From NCBI RefSeq assembly GCF_002354895.1, contig NZ_CP023439.1:1-64000 (forward strand): DNA of 64,000 bases, given 5' to 3'. This DNA comes from Thauera sp. K11 (GTDB taxonomy: Bacteria; Pseudomonadota; Gammaproteobacteria; Burkholderiales; Rhodocyclaceae). How positions within the stretch are numbered: the stretch's first letter is position 1; each line of letters starts with the position of its first letter. Below the pieces are notes generated by a model. The model was not told the DNA's origin and searched no databases. It saw nothing but the letters and a program-made list of their open reading frames with translations. Positions 35,400 through 44,034 of the stretch are shown piece after piece. Both the position numbers and the translations under genes were made by a program.

Positions 35400-37352
35400 T
35401 CAGGCTTCGACGATCATGCGGCTGCGCATCTCCAGGTGCAGCGCGTGGCAGAAGTGCGTGCAGTAGCACCAGTACACGCCCGGCTTGTCCGCCTTGAAGG
35501 TCACCGACTTCGTCTCCTGCGGGTTGCAGATGAAGTTGACGTTGTACTTCGGGATGGCGAAGCCGTGCGTCAGGTCTTCCACCTTGTCGAGGTTGGTCAG
35601 GATGACGGTGACCTCGTCGCCGACCTTGAGCTTGAACTCGCGCGGCTCGAAGGCGGGCGCCTGCGAGGTGATCCGCACGGTGACCTTCTTGCCCTCGCGG
35701 AAGATCCCCGCTTCCTTCATGTCCTTGGTGGCGTTCGGGAAGTCGTCGAGGTTGTAGACCTGCTTGGGCGACAGCAGCTCGCGCTTGAAGATGATGAAGT
35801 CGTGCGGTTCGGGGCGAACCGGGTGGTCGGCCACCAGGACCATCTTCTCGCCCGAGATGTCGACCAACTGCTCGGTCTCGGCGTGCAGCGGGCCGACCGG
35901 CAGGAAGCGGTCCTTCGAGAACTTGCAGCCCACCGCCAGCCACTGGCCGTCCGCGAACATCGTCTCGGACTGCGAGGCGTTGATGTGGCCCGGCTGGTAA
36001 TGCACGTCCAGGCGATCGACCACGTACTGCACCGCCTTGTCGCCGGCATGGAACTTGATTGCCGCATCGACGTTCCACTTCACGATCTGGCTGTCGAGGA
36101 ACAGCGTGGTGTAGGCGTTGCCGCGGCCGTCGAAGGCGGTGTGCAGCGGGCCCAGGCCGATTTCCACCTCGGCGACGATGGCCTTGTCGAGTTCGGGCAG
36201 GTTGCCGTCGAACCACTCCAGCACCTTGGCGAGTTCGATGACGGTGGCGGTCGGCGACAGCTTGCCGGCGCAGATGAAATACTTGCCGTCCGGGCTGGCA
36301 TTCACGCCGTGCGGGTTCTTCGGCACCGACACGTAGGCGGTCAGCGCCGTCTTCGGATCGGCATTGGCTTCCTTGGTGCCGTCTACCACGGGCACCTTGG
36401 AGGTGCCGTAGGTCTTGAACTTGCCGTCCTTCACCGCCTGCTCGATGCGGGCGATGTTGAAGAACAGGCACGAGTCGCGCTCGGACGACATCATGCCCTC
36501 GTAGCGGAAGCCGCCCTCGGTGTTGTACTGGTTGGTAGCGGCGAGCTTGCCATCGTACGACGTGGCCGCGAGGTCGCAGTTGCCGTCGATCAGCACCTGC
36601 CAGCGCACTTCCATGGTCTCGGCATCGACGCACGAGAACAGCGTGCGGTATTTTTCCGGCGATTCGAGATCGCGCCCGTCGTTGGGCAGCGGAATGTGGA
36701 ACTCGGCGCCGCAGAACACGCGGGTGGTGTAGTTGATCGCCGGATCGACCGGGTCGCGCTTGTCCGGGAAGATGCCGTGGAAGCCCTGCACGTTGGGCAG
36801 CTCGGTGATCTTGTCGCAGATGAAGTAGTCGAGCCGGATGCGCGCGATGCGGCTGTTGATCTTGTCGTTGATCCACGCGTAGCGGCCGTCGTAGTTGCCG
36901 TCCTTGTACGAGGCGTGCGTGTGGTGCGTGTCGGCGACGGTGTACTTGAGGCTGCCGTCGGGCTTGGTGCCCATCACCGCCTTCGATTCGTTGGTGATGC
37001 CCCAGCCGACCAGCGCGTCCGGAGCGAAGCAGGGTACGCGGTGGATCTCGCGTCCGGACGGAAGGCCGAGAACGCGGAAATCGCCGGTGTGGCCGCCGGA
37101 CCACAGGCCATAGTAGGTGTCGAGTTCGCCTGGTGCCAGGTGCGGGTTGTGGCCGGCGTGCGCGGCGGCCGGCGCCGCGGCGGGAGCCGGTGCGGCAGGT
37201 GCCGACGCGGCCGGCGGCGCTTCCTTGTTGCAGGCGGACAGGCCCACCGACAGCCCGGCGCCCGCAAGGCCGGCGAGCGCCGCGGTGTTGAGGAATTTGC
37301 GTCGGCTCGGGTCGGGCATCTCGCTACCCGGGTTGATCGTTGCGTCGCTCAT
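35400..37352 (-). CDS. nosZ: Nitrous oxide reductase, Tat-exported (clade I)
   Basis: Terminal reductase of denitrification, N2O to N2, in the periplasm. The 650-aa protein has a twin-arginine signal (SRRKFLNTAA, about 16-25). CuZ histidine motifs include DTHHTHASYKDG in the seven-bladed propeller, and a C-terminal cupredoxin domain carries the CuA motif CTHFCHALHLEM (Cys631, Cys635, His639-type ligands). Oddly, the signal ends LSVGLSAC followed by an Ala/Pro-rich stretch to about residue 70, a lipobox-like end not expected in soluble NosZ. It is first in the minus-strand nos run and divergent from regB. An FNR-type promoter lies upstream. Confidence 0.96.
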   Translation of the reverse strand: MSDATINPGSEMPDPSRRKFLNTAALAGLAGAGLSVGLSACNKEAPPAASAPAAPAPAAAPAAAHAGHNPHLAPGELDTYYGLWSGGHTGDFRVLGLPSGREIHRVPCFAPDALVGWGITNESKAVMGTKPDGSLKYTVADTHHTHASYKDGNYDGRYAWINDKINSRIARIRLDYFICDKITELPNVQGFHGIFPDKRDPVDPAINYTTRVFCGAEFHIPLPNDGRDLESPEKYRTLFSCVDAETMEVRWQVLIDGNCDLAATSYDGKLAATNQYNTEGGFRYEGMMSSERDSCLFFNIARIEQAVKDGKFKTYGTSKVPVVDGTKEANADPKTALTAYVSVPKNPHGVNASPDGKYFICAGKLSPTATVIELAKVLEWFDGNLPELDKAIVAEVEIGLGPLHTAFDGRGNAYTTLFLDSQIVKWNVDAAIKFHAGDKAVQYVVDRLDVHYQPGHINASQSETMFADGQWLAVGCKFSKDRFLPVGPLHAETEQLVDISGEKMVLVADHPVRPEPHDFIIFKRELLSPKQVYNLDDFPNATKDMKEAGIFREGKKVTVRITSQAPAFEPREFKLKVGDEVTVILTNLDKVEDLTHGFAIPKYNVNFICNPQETKSVTFKADKPGVYWCYCTHFCHALHLEMRSRMIVEA

Positions 37353-37481
37353 GGTGTTATCGCTCCCTTTGCAGAGGTGTCGGTGCTCGCCGAATCCCGG
37401 ACCGGGCAGGCCGCCGGCGCAGATGCGAGGCTTGAATGCTTGCCTGCGACAATCCGTCCTGTGGCGTTTTGTCGCACACGC

Positions 37482-37523
37482 ATTCTAGGAACTGGCGCAT
37501 CTCCGAACCTTGATGTAAAGCAA
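37482..37523 (-). promoter_or_regulatory. FNR/Dnr-type promoter of nosZ
   Basis: TTGATGTAAAGCAA at 37510-37523 matches the FNR/Dnr palindrome with one mismatch. On the minus strand the -10 TAGAAT occupies 37487-37482, 22 bp away, placing the box at about -41.5. The predicted start is near 37475, giving a ~120-base leader to the nosZ ATG. Confidence 0.7.
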
Positions 37524-37539
37524 GGACGGCGAGCGGCAG

Positions 37540-38871
37540 GTGCCGCAAACAGCGACTCTTCAACCCTCCGCGCCAGTCCTGATGATTCCGAACGAGTGCT
37601 CCCTGCCCGACGGGCCGGCGGCCGATGGCCGCACCGATCATGCCCGCCTGCTGCAACTGCGCTGGATGTCGGTGCTCGTCATGGCGCTGATCGCGCTGCT
37701 GGCGCTGCCGCTGCTCGCGCCGGCGCAGCCCGTGCGCCCCCTGCTGGCCATCACGCTGCTGCTGGCGGCCTTCAATCTCGCGCTGCATGCCGGGGTGGCC
37801 GGGCGCCTGCCGGCGCGCGGCGGGGCGCTCCTGCAATTGTCGGTCGATCTGGTCGCGTGGGCCGCGTTCCTGTACTTCGGCGGTGGCGTCACCAATCCGG
37901 CGATTTCCCTGCTTCTTCCCATCGTCGCCGTCGGCGCGGCAGTGCTGCCCGCCGCGCGCGCGTGGGCGCTCGCCGCCCTCGCGGTGGCCATCTATTCCGC
38001 CCTGTGGCACTACCACGAGCCGGTCCGGCTCGCCGACGCGGACCTCGCGATGCACCTGCATCTGGCCGGCATGTGGCTGAGCTTCGCGTTCTCGGCGGTG
38101 ACGGTGGTCTGGTTCGTGTCGCGCATGAATGCGGCGCTCAGGCAGCGCGAGCGCGATCTCGCCGCGACGCGCGCGGAGCGCGCCCGCGATGCCTACGTCG
38201 TGGGGCTCGGCAAGCTCGCCGCCGGCGCCGCCCACCGCCTGGGAACGCCGCTCGGCACGCTGCGCATCCTGGTCGACGAACTCGGGCGCCGCCGCGACAT
38301 CCCCGCCGACGGCCGCGAGGATCTGGCGCTGATGCGCGAGCAGATCGAGCACTGCAAGGCCATCCTCAACAGCCTGACGCGCGAGGCCGGCCAGCAGCGC
38401 GCCGAAGGCGGCGGCACCGTGGCGGCCTGCGACTGGCTGGAGGCGGTGGTCGAGCGCTGGCGCAGCCTGCGCCCGCGCGCGCAGGCCGTGCTGGCCTGCG
38501 GCGACGACGTGCGGACGGCCCGCCTCGTCGCCGACGCCAGCCTGGGCGAGGCCCTGCACAACCTGATCGACAACGCCGCCAATGCCGGCATCGCCGCCGG
38601 CCGCGCCGGCGAAGCGGTGGAGGTGACGGCGGCCCGGGGCGTGGAAGGGCTGGTGGTGGAGGTCGCCGACCGCGGCGCGGGGATTCCGGAGGATGTGCTG
38701 GCGGTCGTGCGCCGGGGGCCGCTGGAGGCGCGCCCGGCCGGCATGGGGGTGGGGCTGTTCCTCGCCCACGCGGCGATCGAGCACCACGGCGGCGCGCTGG
38801 CGTTCCGCCCGCGGCCGGGTGGTGGCACCATTGCGCGTTTCAGCCTTGCCCTGCAGGACGACACGAGATGA
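37540..38871 (+). CDS. regB: RegB/PrrB/RoxS-type redox sensor histidine kinase
   Basis: Membrane kinase that signals redox state to RegA. The product has six N-terminal membrane helices (about 42-195) with the FGGGVTNP loop (113-120) that matches the quinone-binding GGxxNP motif of RegB. The H box is LGKLAAGAAHRLGTPLGTL (His232), then EHCKAIL with the family's cysteine, the N box HNLIDNAANAG, and DRGAGIPED. Note HRLGTPL rather than the usual HELGTPL: the residue after the phospho-His is Arg, not Glu. Start: GTG 37540 or ATG 37582, both without a strong RBS. Overlaps regA by 4 bp. Confidence 0.88.
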   Translation: MPQTATLQPSAPVLMIPNECSLPDGPAADGRTDHARLLQLRWMSVLVMALIALLALPLLAPAQPVRPLLAITLLLAAFNLALHAGVAGRLPARGGALLQLSVDLVAWAAFLYFGGGVTNPAISLLLPIVAVGAAVLPAARAWALAALAVAIYSALWHYHEPVRLADADLAMHLHLAGMWLSFAFSAVTVVWFVSRMNAALRQRERDLAATRAERARDAYVVGLGKLAAGAAHRLGTPLGTLRILVDELGRRRDIPADGREDLALMREQIEHCKAILNSLTREAGQQRAEGGGTVAACDWLEAVVERWRSLRPRAQAVLACGDDVRTARLVADASLGEALHNLIDNAANAGIAAGRAGEAVEVTAARGVEGLVVEVADRGAGIPEDVLAVVRRGPLEARPAGMGVGLFLAHAAIEHHGGALAFRPRPGGGTIARFSLALQDDTR

Positions 38872-39410
38872 GCCCCCAGGATCAAGCCCCCACGCTGCTC
38901 GTGGTCGATGACGATCCCGCCTTCAACCGCGTGCTGGTGCGCGCGCTCGGCCAGCGCGGCTTCGACTGCTACGGCGCGACCGACAGCGAGGGCGCGGTCG
39001 AACTCGCCCACGACCACATGCCCGAATTCATCGTGCTGGATCTGAACATCGGCGGCGAATCCGGCCTCAAGCTGATCCGCCCCCTGCTCGAGGCCAGCCC
39101 GGGGGCGCGCATCCTGGTGCTGACCGGCTACGCCAGCATCGCCACCGCGGTCGATGCGGTGAAGCTGGGGGCGACCCAGTATCTGGCCAAGCCGGCCGAC
39201 GTGGATGCGATCATCAAGGCGTTGCGGGCCGAGGACGTCGTCATTGGCGACCGCGCGCCCGAGGCGCCGATGTCGGTCGACCGGCTGGAGTGGGAGCACA
39301 TCCAGCGCGTACTCGCCGAGCACGGCGGCAACATCTCCGCCACCGCCCGCGCACTGCAGATGCACCGCCGCACGCTGCAACGCAAGCTGGCCCGCCCGCC
39401 CGGCGGCTAG
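38868..39410 (+). CDS. regA: RegA/PrrA/ActR-type response regulator
   Basis: A 180-aa two-domain regulator. The receiver has DDD (14-16), phospho-acceptor Asp58 (FIVLDLNIGGESG), Thr in LTGYASIATAV and Lys near 108. A Pro/Asp-rich hinge leads to a Fis-type helix-turn-helix (GGNISATARALQMHRRTLQRKL, about 153-175), which is nearly invariant in RegA. Expected to activate respiratory, nitrogen and carbon genes under reducing conditions. Its gene is coupled to regB and lies next to nosZ, the most obvious local target. Confidence 0.92.
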   Translation: MSPQDQAPTLLVVDDDPAFNRVLVRALGQRGFDCYGATDSEGAVELAHDHMPEFIVLDLNIGGESGLKLIRPLLEASPGARILVLTGYASIATAVDAVKLGATQYLAKPADVDAIIKALRAEDVVIGDRAPEAPMSVDRLEWEHIQRVLAEHGGNISATARALQMHRRTLQRKLARPPGG

Positions 39411-39511
39411 GCGAGGGCGCCCGCCACCGGCGGGAAGCGGCGGCGGACGGCCACGGCGCGGCGCGATGCGCTACGATCGCGCGCTTTCCTGCGCCAAGAG
39501 CCGACCCGCCC

Positions 39512-40402
39512 ATGAATTCGTCCGGACACCATCTGAAGGCCGACCTGATGCTGGTGTTCACCACCTTCATCGCCGCCGCGGGCTGGATCTTCTCCAAGGA
39601 AGCGCTGGGCGGGCTGCCGCCGCTGCTGTTCATCGGCCTGCGCTTCGTGCTGGCGGGCCTCGTGCTGGCGGTTTTCGCGGTGCCGCAACTGCGCGCGCTC
39701 GACCGCCGCGGCCTCTGCCGCGGCTTCCTGATCGGGACACTGTTCGCCTGCGCCATAACGCTGTGGATTCTCGGGCTGCAGCACACCCGGCACCTCGGCG
39801 AAAGCTCCTTCATCGCCAGCCTCGGCATCGTCCTGGTGCCGGTGTTCGCCCGGCTGTTCTTCGGCGAACGTCCGCCGGCAAGCACCTGGGCCGCGCTGCT
39901 GCCGGCGCTGGCGGGCTTTGCCTGCCTGTCGCTCGCCCATGGCTTTCGCGTCGAGCCGGGGCAGTGGTTCTTCCTCGGTGCGGCCGTGGTGTTCGCGCTG
40001 TTGTTCAACGTCAATTCGCATGTCGTGCGCAACGTGCCGGTACTGGTGCTGAGCACGCTGCAGATGCTGGTCGTGGGCCTGCTCGTGTTGCCCACCGCGC
40101 TGTGGTTCGAGCGCTGGCCCGAACAGGTGCCGGCAGCGGCGCTGGGCTGGCTCGTCGCCAGCGCGCTGATCGCCACCACGCTGCGCTTCCTGCTGCAGCT
40201 CTACGGCCAGAGCCTGACCACCCCCAGCCACGCCGCCGTCATCCTGATGCTGGAGCCGGTATGGACGGCGATCGCCGCCGCCTGGTGGTTCGCGGAAACG
40301 ATGACCGGCCTGCAACTGGCAGGCTGCGCGCTGATCTTCGCGGCGCTGCTGATCAGCCGCTGGAACTGGGTACGCGGCCTGTTCAAGGGCCGGCCCGGCT
40401 GA
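39512..40402 (+). CDS. EamA/DMT-family transporter
   Basis: A 296-aa inner-membrane protein with ten predicted helices as two EamA repeats (about 10-140 and 155-290). The second repeat has SHAAVILMLEPVWTAIAAAWWFAE, typical of DMT permeases that export amino acids or metabolites. Substrate unknown. Starts at the ATG after GCCC with no clear RBS; stands alone between regA and the flavocytochrome. Confidence 0.82.
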   Translation: MNSSGHHLKADLMLVFTTFIAAAGWIFSKEALGGLPPLLFIGLRFVLAGLVLAVFAVPQLRALDRRGLCRGFLIGTLFACAITLWILGLQHTRHLGESSFIASLGIVLVPVFARLFFGERPPASTWAALLPALAGFACLSLAHGFRVEPGQWFFLGAAVVFALLFNVNSHVVRNVPVLVLSTLQMLVVGLLVLPTALWFERWPEQVPAAALGWLVASALIATTLRFLLQLYGQSLTTPSHAAVILMLEPVWTAIAAAWWFAETMTGLQLAGCALIFAALLISRWNWVRGLFKGRPG

Positions 40403-40564
40403 CCGCGCGCAGCGCCGGCCCGCCGCCGGCCGGCGGCGGGGCCTCTACCTGACGATACAAACCGGGCGCGGCGGGTGGGCATAATGTTGCTGCATGCAAC
40501 TGGTTCCGCGCCTTTGCCGTCGCACGCCCGCTGCGCCTCGCGGGGCACGGAGAGGAGAAAGAAG

Positions 40565-41892
40565 ATGAGGAACATCAAGCTGGTGTATGCCGGATTCATC
40601 GCATTGCTGAGCCTGCTGTGGTGGATGGCCGATCCTCTGCTGCCGAGCGGCTACGGGTACTTCGCCCTGCGCAAGGTCGCGGTCAACTACACCGGCGTCC
40701 TCGGCATCGGCGTCATGAGCGCGGGGATGATCCTGGCGCTGCGCCCGGTGAGCCTGGAGCCGGTGCTGGGCGGCCTCGACAAGGCTTACCGGCTGCACAA
40801 GTGGCTGGGGATCACCGGACTCGTGGTGGCCATCGTCCACTGGCTGTGGGCCCAGGGCACGAAATGGGCCGTGGGCTGGGGCTGGCTGGCGCGTCCGCAG
40901 CGCGGCCCGCGGCCGGAGCAGACCGACCCGTTCCTGCGCTTCCTGGACGGGCAGCGCAACCTGGCGGAGACGGTGGGCGAATGGGCCTTCTACGCCGCGG
41001 TCGTGCTGATCGTGCTGGCGCTGGTCAAGCGCTTTCCCTATCGCCTGTTCTTCAAGGTCCACCGCCTGCTCGCGCTGGTCTATCTGGCGCTGGTATTCCA
41101 TGCGGTGATGCTGATCCCCGTCGGCTACTGGACGCAGGGCATCGGCCCGGTGATGGTGCTGCTGCTGGCCGGGGGCACGGCCGGCGCGGTGGTGTCGCTG
41201 CTGCGCAAGGTCGGACAGCGGCGCAAGGTGGTGGCCGAGATCGAGGAACTGGCCCATTTCCACGACAACCGCGTGCTGAAGGTCGGCCTGCGCTTCCAGG
41301 GACAGTGGCCCGGCCACGAGGCGGGCCAGTTCGCCTTCATTACCTTCGACCCGGCCGAGGGCGCGCATCCCTTCACCATCGCCTCCGGCTGGCAGGGCGA
41401 CGGCAGGCTGTTCTTCCTCATCAAGGGTCTGGGCGACTACACGTCGCGCCTGCCCGACCTCCTGCACGTCGGCGACACCGTCATCGTCGAGGGGCCGTAC
41501 GGCCGTTTCGCCTTCGACGGCCGCAGGCAGCGCCAGATCTGGGTGGGGGCGGTATCGGCATCACGCCCTTCATCGCCCGCCTGCAGGCGCTCGCGGTGGA
41601 ATCCGACGGCAAGGCGGTGGATCTCTTCTACAGCACCAGCGCTCCCGACGAGGATTTCATCGGCCGCGTGCGCCGCGCCGCGGAGGCGGCCAAGGTACGG
41701 CTGCACGTGCTGGTGTCGGCGAAGGACGGGCGGCTGGACGCCGCGCGCATCTGCAAGGCCGTGCCGGACTGGGCGGGGGCCGACGTGTGGTTCTGCGGTC
41801 CGGCGGGGTTTGCGCAGTCGCTGCGCGAGGGCTTCGTCGCGAAGGGACTGGCGCCATCCGACTTCCACCAGGAACTGTTCGACATGCGCTGA
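40565..41892 (+). CDS. Ferric reductase-like flavocytochrome oxidoreductase, frame interrupted by a one-base deletion
   Basis: Membrane electron-transfer protein. The N-terminal ~210 residues have about six helices with paired histidines (YRLHKWLG, IVHWLW, FKVHRLLALVYLALVFHAV) typical of a ferric-reductase haem b domain. Then comes an FAD-binding domain (HPFTIASGW) and an NAD(P)-binding domain. The frame is lost at about 41541-41548, in a GGGGG run inside the NAD loop; one extra G restores VGGGIGITPFIARL, and the next frame runs on through CGPAGF to the stop at 41892, giving ~442 aa. The motifs either side are intact, so an assembly error is more likely than decay. Strong RBS AGGAGAAAG. No operon partner. 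Confidence 0.83.
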
Positions 41893-42080
41893 GAGGAGCG
41901 CGGCGGTCCGGCGGCGCCCGGATTCGCGGTCGTTCCGGAGGATTCCGGACGGCGAGCGCTCCTCGCGTCTGCCGGCGCTCGGCCGGGAGACCTCGTGATC
42001 GCTCGCAGGTGGATGCCTGCAACCGGCGCTTTGGCGTTCCAGGCGCGGCCCGTGCGGTTCGGAAATTGCGCGGCCGCCTC

Positions 42081-42114
42081 CTGCGGAACGGGGTGCCGGC
42101 GCCCCGTTCCGCAG
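42081..42114. terminator. Bidirectional terminator hairpin
   Basis: A 13-bp perfect stem (42081-42093 and 42102-42114) around an 8-base loop containing GCCGGC, between the convergent flavocytochrome and GNAT genes. No T-tract on either side. The rest of the 242-bp spacer shows nothing else. Confidence 0.6.
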
Positions 42115-42134
42115 GGCGTTCGGCGCCTCTTGCC

Positions 42135-42866
42135 TCAAGCCCGGCGCCGCAAAGCCTGGTTGGCCGCCGCCGCGTCCGCGTGCAGCAGCCCCAGTGCGTG
42201 CATCCGCTCCAGGCTCCAGCCCTTGCCGCGCAGGATCAGGCGTGTGTTCAGGTCTTCCCGCAGCGGGGAAGCGACCTCTGTGCCGAGATAGTGGAGCCGC
42301 TTGTCGCGGATGGCGACGTAGCCCAGCGGATGGCGGCGGCCGAGCGCCTGCCACAAGGCGTGCGCGCCGGTCGACTGGCGGGCGCCGCTGAGGAGGCAGA
42401 AACCCGTGTCCAGCCCCCATTCGTAGACCGCGGTGGCGATCCCGCGCCCCTGGTAGGCGGAGGCATACCTGGAATGGGGCGAGCGCATGTGGCGGTCGGT
42501 CAGGCGGTCGACCTCGATCAGGCGGTTGAAGACGGTGTAGCCGGCGAGCCGGCCGCGGGCGGCGTCCTCGACATAGACATAGTGCTCACCGTCCGCTTCG
42601 CGGTGGCGGAAGAGCAGGTCGGGGAAGGGGAAGGGCAGGACAGTGCAACGTTGCAGCGCATCGTCTGCACCGTGCAGGCGGCGGTGCAGGGCGTCGAGTT
42701 CGGCCTCGATGGCCTCCTGCGGGTGCTGGACGTCGATGCGCAGCTCCATCCGCGGCGCCCGGCGGATGCCTGCGGCGCAGGCGGCAAGCGCGCCGCGCAA
42801 CCGGCGCAGGGGCGGTGGCTGGGGGTAGGCGAGCGTCGGCGGAAAAGGCAGGGCGAACGTCGTCAT
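42135..42866 (-). CDS. GNAT-fold N-acyltransferase-like protein
   Basis: A 243-aa cytoplasmic protein. An acyl-CoA-binding style motif RGIATAVYEWGL (about 135-146) follows the strand YVYVEDAARGRLAGYTVFNRL, and SGARQSTGAHALWQALGRRHPLGYVA is typical of GNAT C-termini. The N-terminal ~40 residues are Pro/Ala-rich. The substrate is not apparent. The start ATG (42866) overlaps the stop of a 119-aa ORF upstream, so the two are probably co-translated. Earlier ATGs in the same frame lie inside that ORF in another phase. Confidence 0.68.
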   Translation of the reverse strand: MTTFALPFPPTLAYPQPPPLRRLRGALAACAAGIRRAPRMELRIDVQHPQEAIEAELDALHRRLHGADDALQRCTVLPFPFPDLLFRHREADGEHYVYVEDAARGRLAGYTVFNRLIEVDRLTDRHMRSPHSRYASAYQGRGIATAVYEWGLDTGFCLLSGARQSTGAHALWQALGRRHPLGYVAIRDKRLHYLGTEVASPLREDLNTRLILRGKGWSLERMHALGLLHADAAAANQALRRRA

Positions 42867-43222
42867 GGCCGGCCCCGCATCGGTGCGCCGGCGGAATGTC
42901 CCGGCATCGGCTCGCCATGCTCCACGGCCCGGATCGATCTTTCGATCCGCAGGTCCGCATCGGCGAGGAGCGTGTTCGTCTTGCCCTTGCCGGTCGCGCG
43001 GAGCCGGCCGGCGAGAAGGGCGGGGCCGAGCGAACCGGCGGCGTGCGCCAGGCGGCTCCGGCCGGACGGTGCCGTTCGCCAGCAGGTTTCGGCGACCCGG
43101 TCGAATATCGCCGGATACGCCGCTTTCCGGCGGCTGCCGTCTTCGCCGCACCAGCGGACCGGCTGGCGGAGTCCGCCGTTGGCGTGGTGCTTCTCCCCAG
43201 CGGGATTTTTCTCGGGAACCAT
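42863..43222 (-). CDS. Hypothetical protein coupled to the GNAT gene (119 aa)
   Basis: From ATG 43222, with GGGAG five bases upstream, a 119-aa basic, soluble ORF runs to a TGA that overlaps the GNAT start (ATGA). The RBS and the overlap are the main support. The sequence (VPEKNPAGEKHHANGG at the start, VRWCGEDGSRRKAAYPAIF mid-way) has no motif I know, and its Arg/Gly-rich composition leaves open that it is not translated. Confidence 0.42.
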   Translation of the reverse strand: MVPEKNPAGEKHHANGGLRQPVRWCGEDGSRRKAAYPAIFDRVAETCWRTAPSGRSRLAHAAGSLGPALLAGRLRATGKGKTNTLLADADLRIERSIRAVEHGEPMPGHSAGAPMRGRP

Positions 43223-44034
43223 GGCATCTCCCATGTGCAAGTGCGCCATCGCGAACGGGCGCATGCTTCGATTGCAGTCCGGGTGACGAAGATCCCATGT
43301 CCCGCTGCGGGGAAATGGCCTGGGGCCAGCCGTTTTCACGGCTTCGGATCGGAACGGGAAGTGGGTACCCGCGGCTGCACGCTGAACAAGGCGCACATCG
43401 GGTGCGCCCTGGCAAGGTGCCGTGCGGGGAGGCCGGAAGCTCAGCTCCGGTGCCGGCCCCGCACGGCCGGGGAAAGCACGGCGGGAGACCCTGTCGTCTT
43501 GAAGTCGAGCTGCATGGCGAACCCGTACTGCGGCGATGCGTCACGCCCCCTGCCGCGCACGCGGCCGCCCACGCACTGCGGTGCGCGCCTGGCGGCGTTG
43601 CGATGGGCGGGAGGCAAGATCATGCGCGTGGAGTCCAAGGGAAAGCGGCATTGTAGGCCAGCCTGCGGGCGGGGTGGAGTTCACGGACGGCAGCACGTCC
43701 GCCACGCGTGTCCGTCTTTTCGCACGAGCGCTCCGCCCGCTCGCAGGAGGTGCCCTTCCTTCCGCGGATGGCCGATTCCACGGTGCGCCGGAAGGCGTCG
43801 CGGAACGCGGGGGGAGGGTCGACGTTGATCACACGTTTAAACGTTGATCGTTCGGCAAAGGCCCGTGAACACTAGGTTTTGCAGGGAAATCGTGCCACGG
43901 CCTTCGTGGGAATCGCTGGACGCGCCCCCAATGTTCAGACTGGAGGTACGCCGGAGATCATGGACCAGTCTGTGTCCTCACGCCTACCGCCCGTAAACTG
44001 TATCGTTGTCCGTATTCTTGTTTTGAACACAACC
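43223..44034. other. Gene-poor spacer with a paired repeat and palindrome near 43.83 kb
   Basis: No convincing gene. Open frames here are short and Arg-rich on both strands. At 43822-43830 and 43841-43849 the 9-mer ACGTTGATC occurs twice in direct orientation 19 bp apart. Between and overlapping them is the 12-bp palindrome ACGTTTAAACGT (43833-43844). The pair is two helical turns apart, like an operator, about 190 bp before the kinase-like gene. From about 43.8 kb the base composition turns visibly less GC-rich. Confidence 0.5.

Noticed and set aside
35391..39410. 1339-codon plus-strand open frame opposite nosZ and through regB
   Set aside because: Only its last ~180 codons (regA) are real; the rest is antisense to nosZ and out of phase with regB.
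42135..43544. GNAT gene extended to 469 codons upstream
   Set aside because: The added 226 residues are Arg/Gly/Pro-rich with no motif, and the internal ATG overlaps an upstream stop in a coupled fashion.
43536..43847. Short ORFs of 70-103 codons in the 43.4-43.85 kb spacer
   Set aside because: No RBS, no recognisable domain, overlapping frames on both strands of similar quality.
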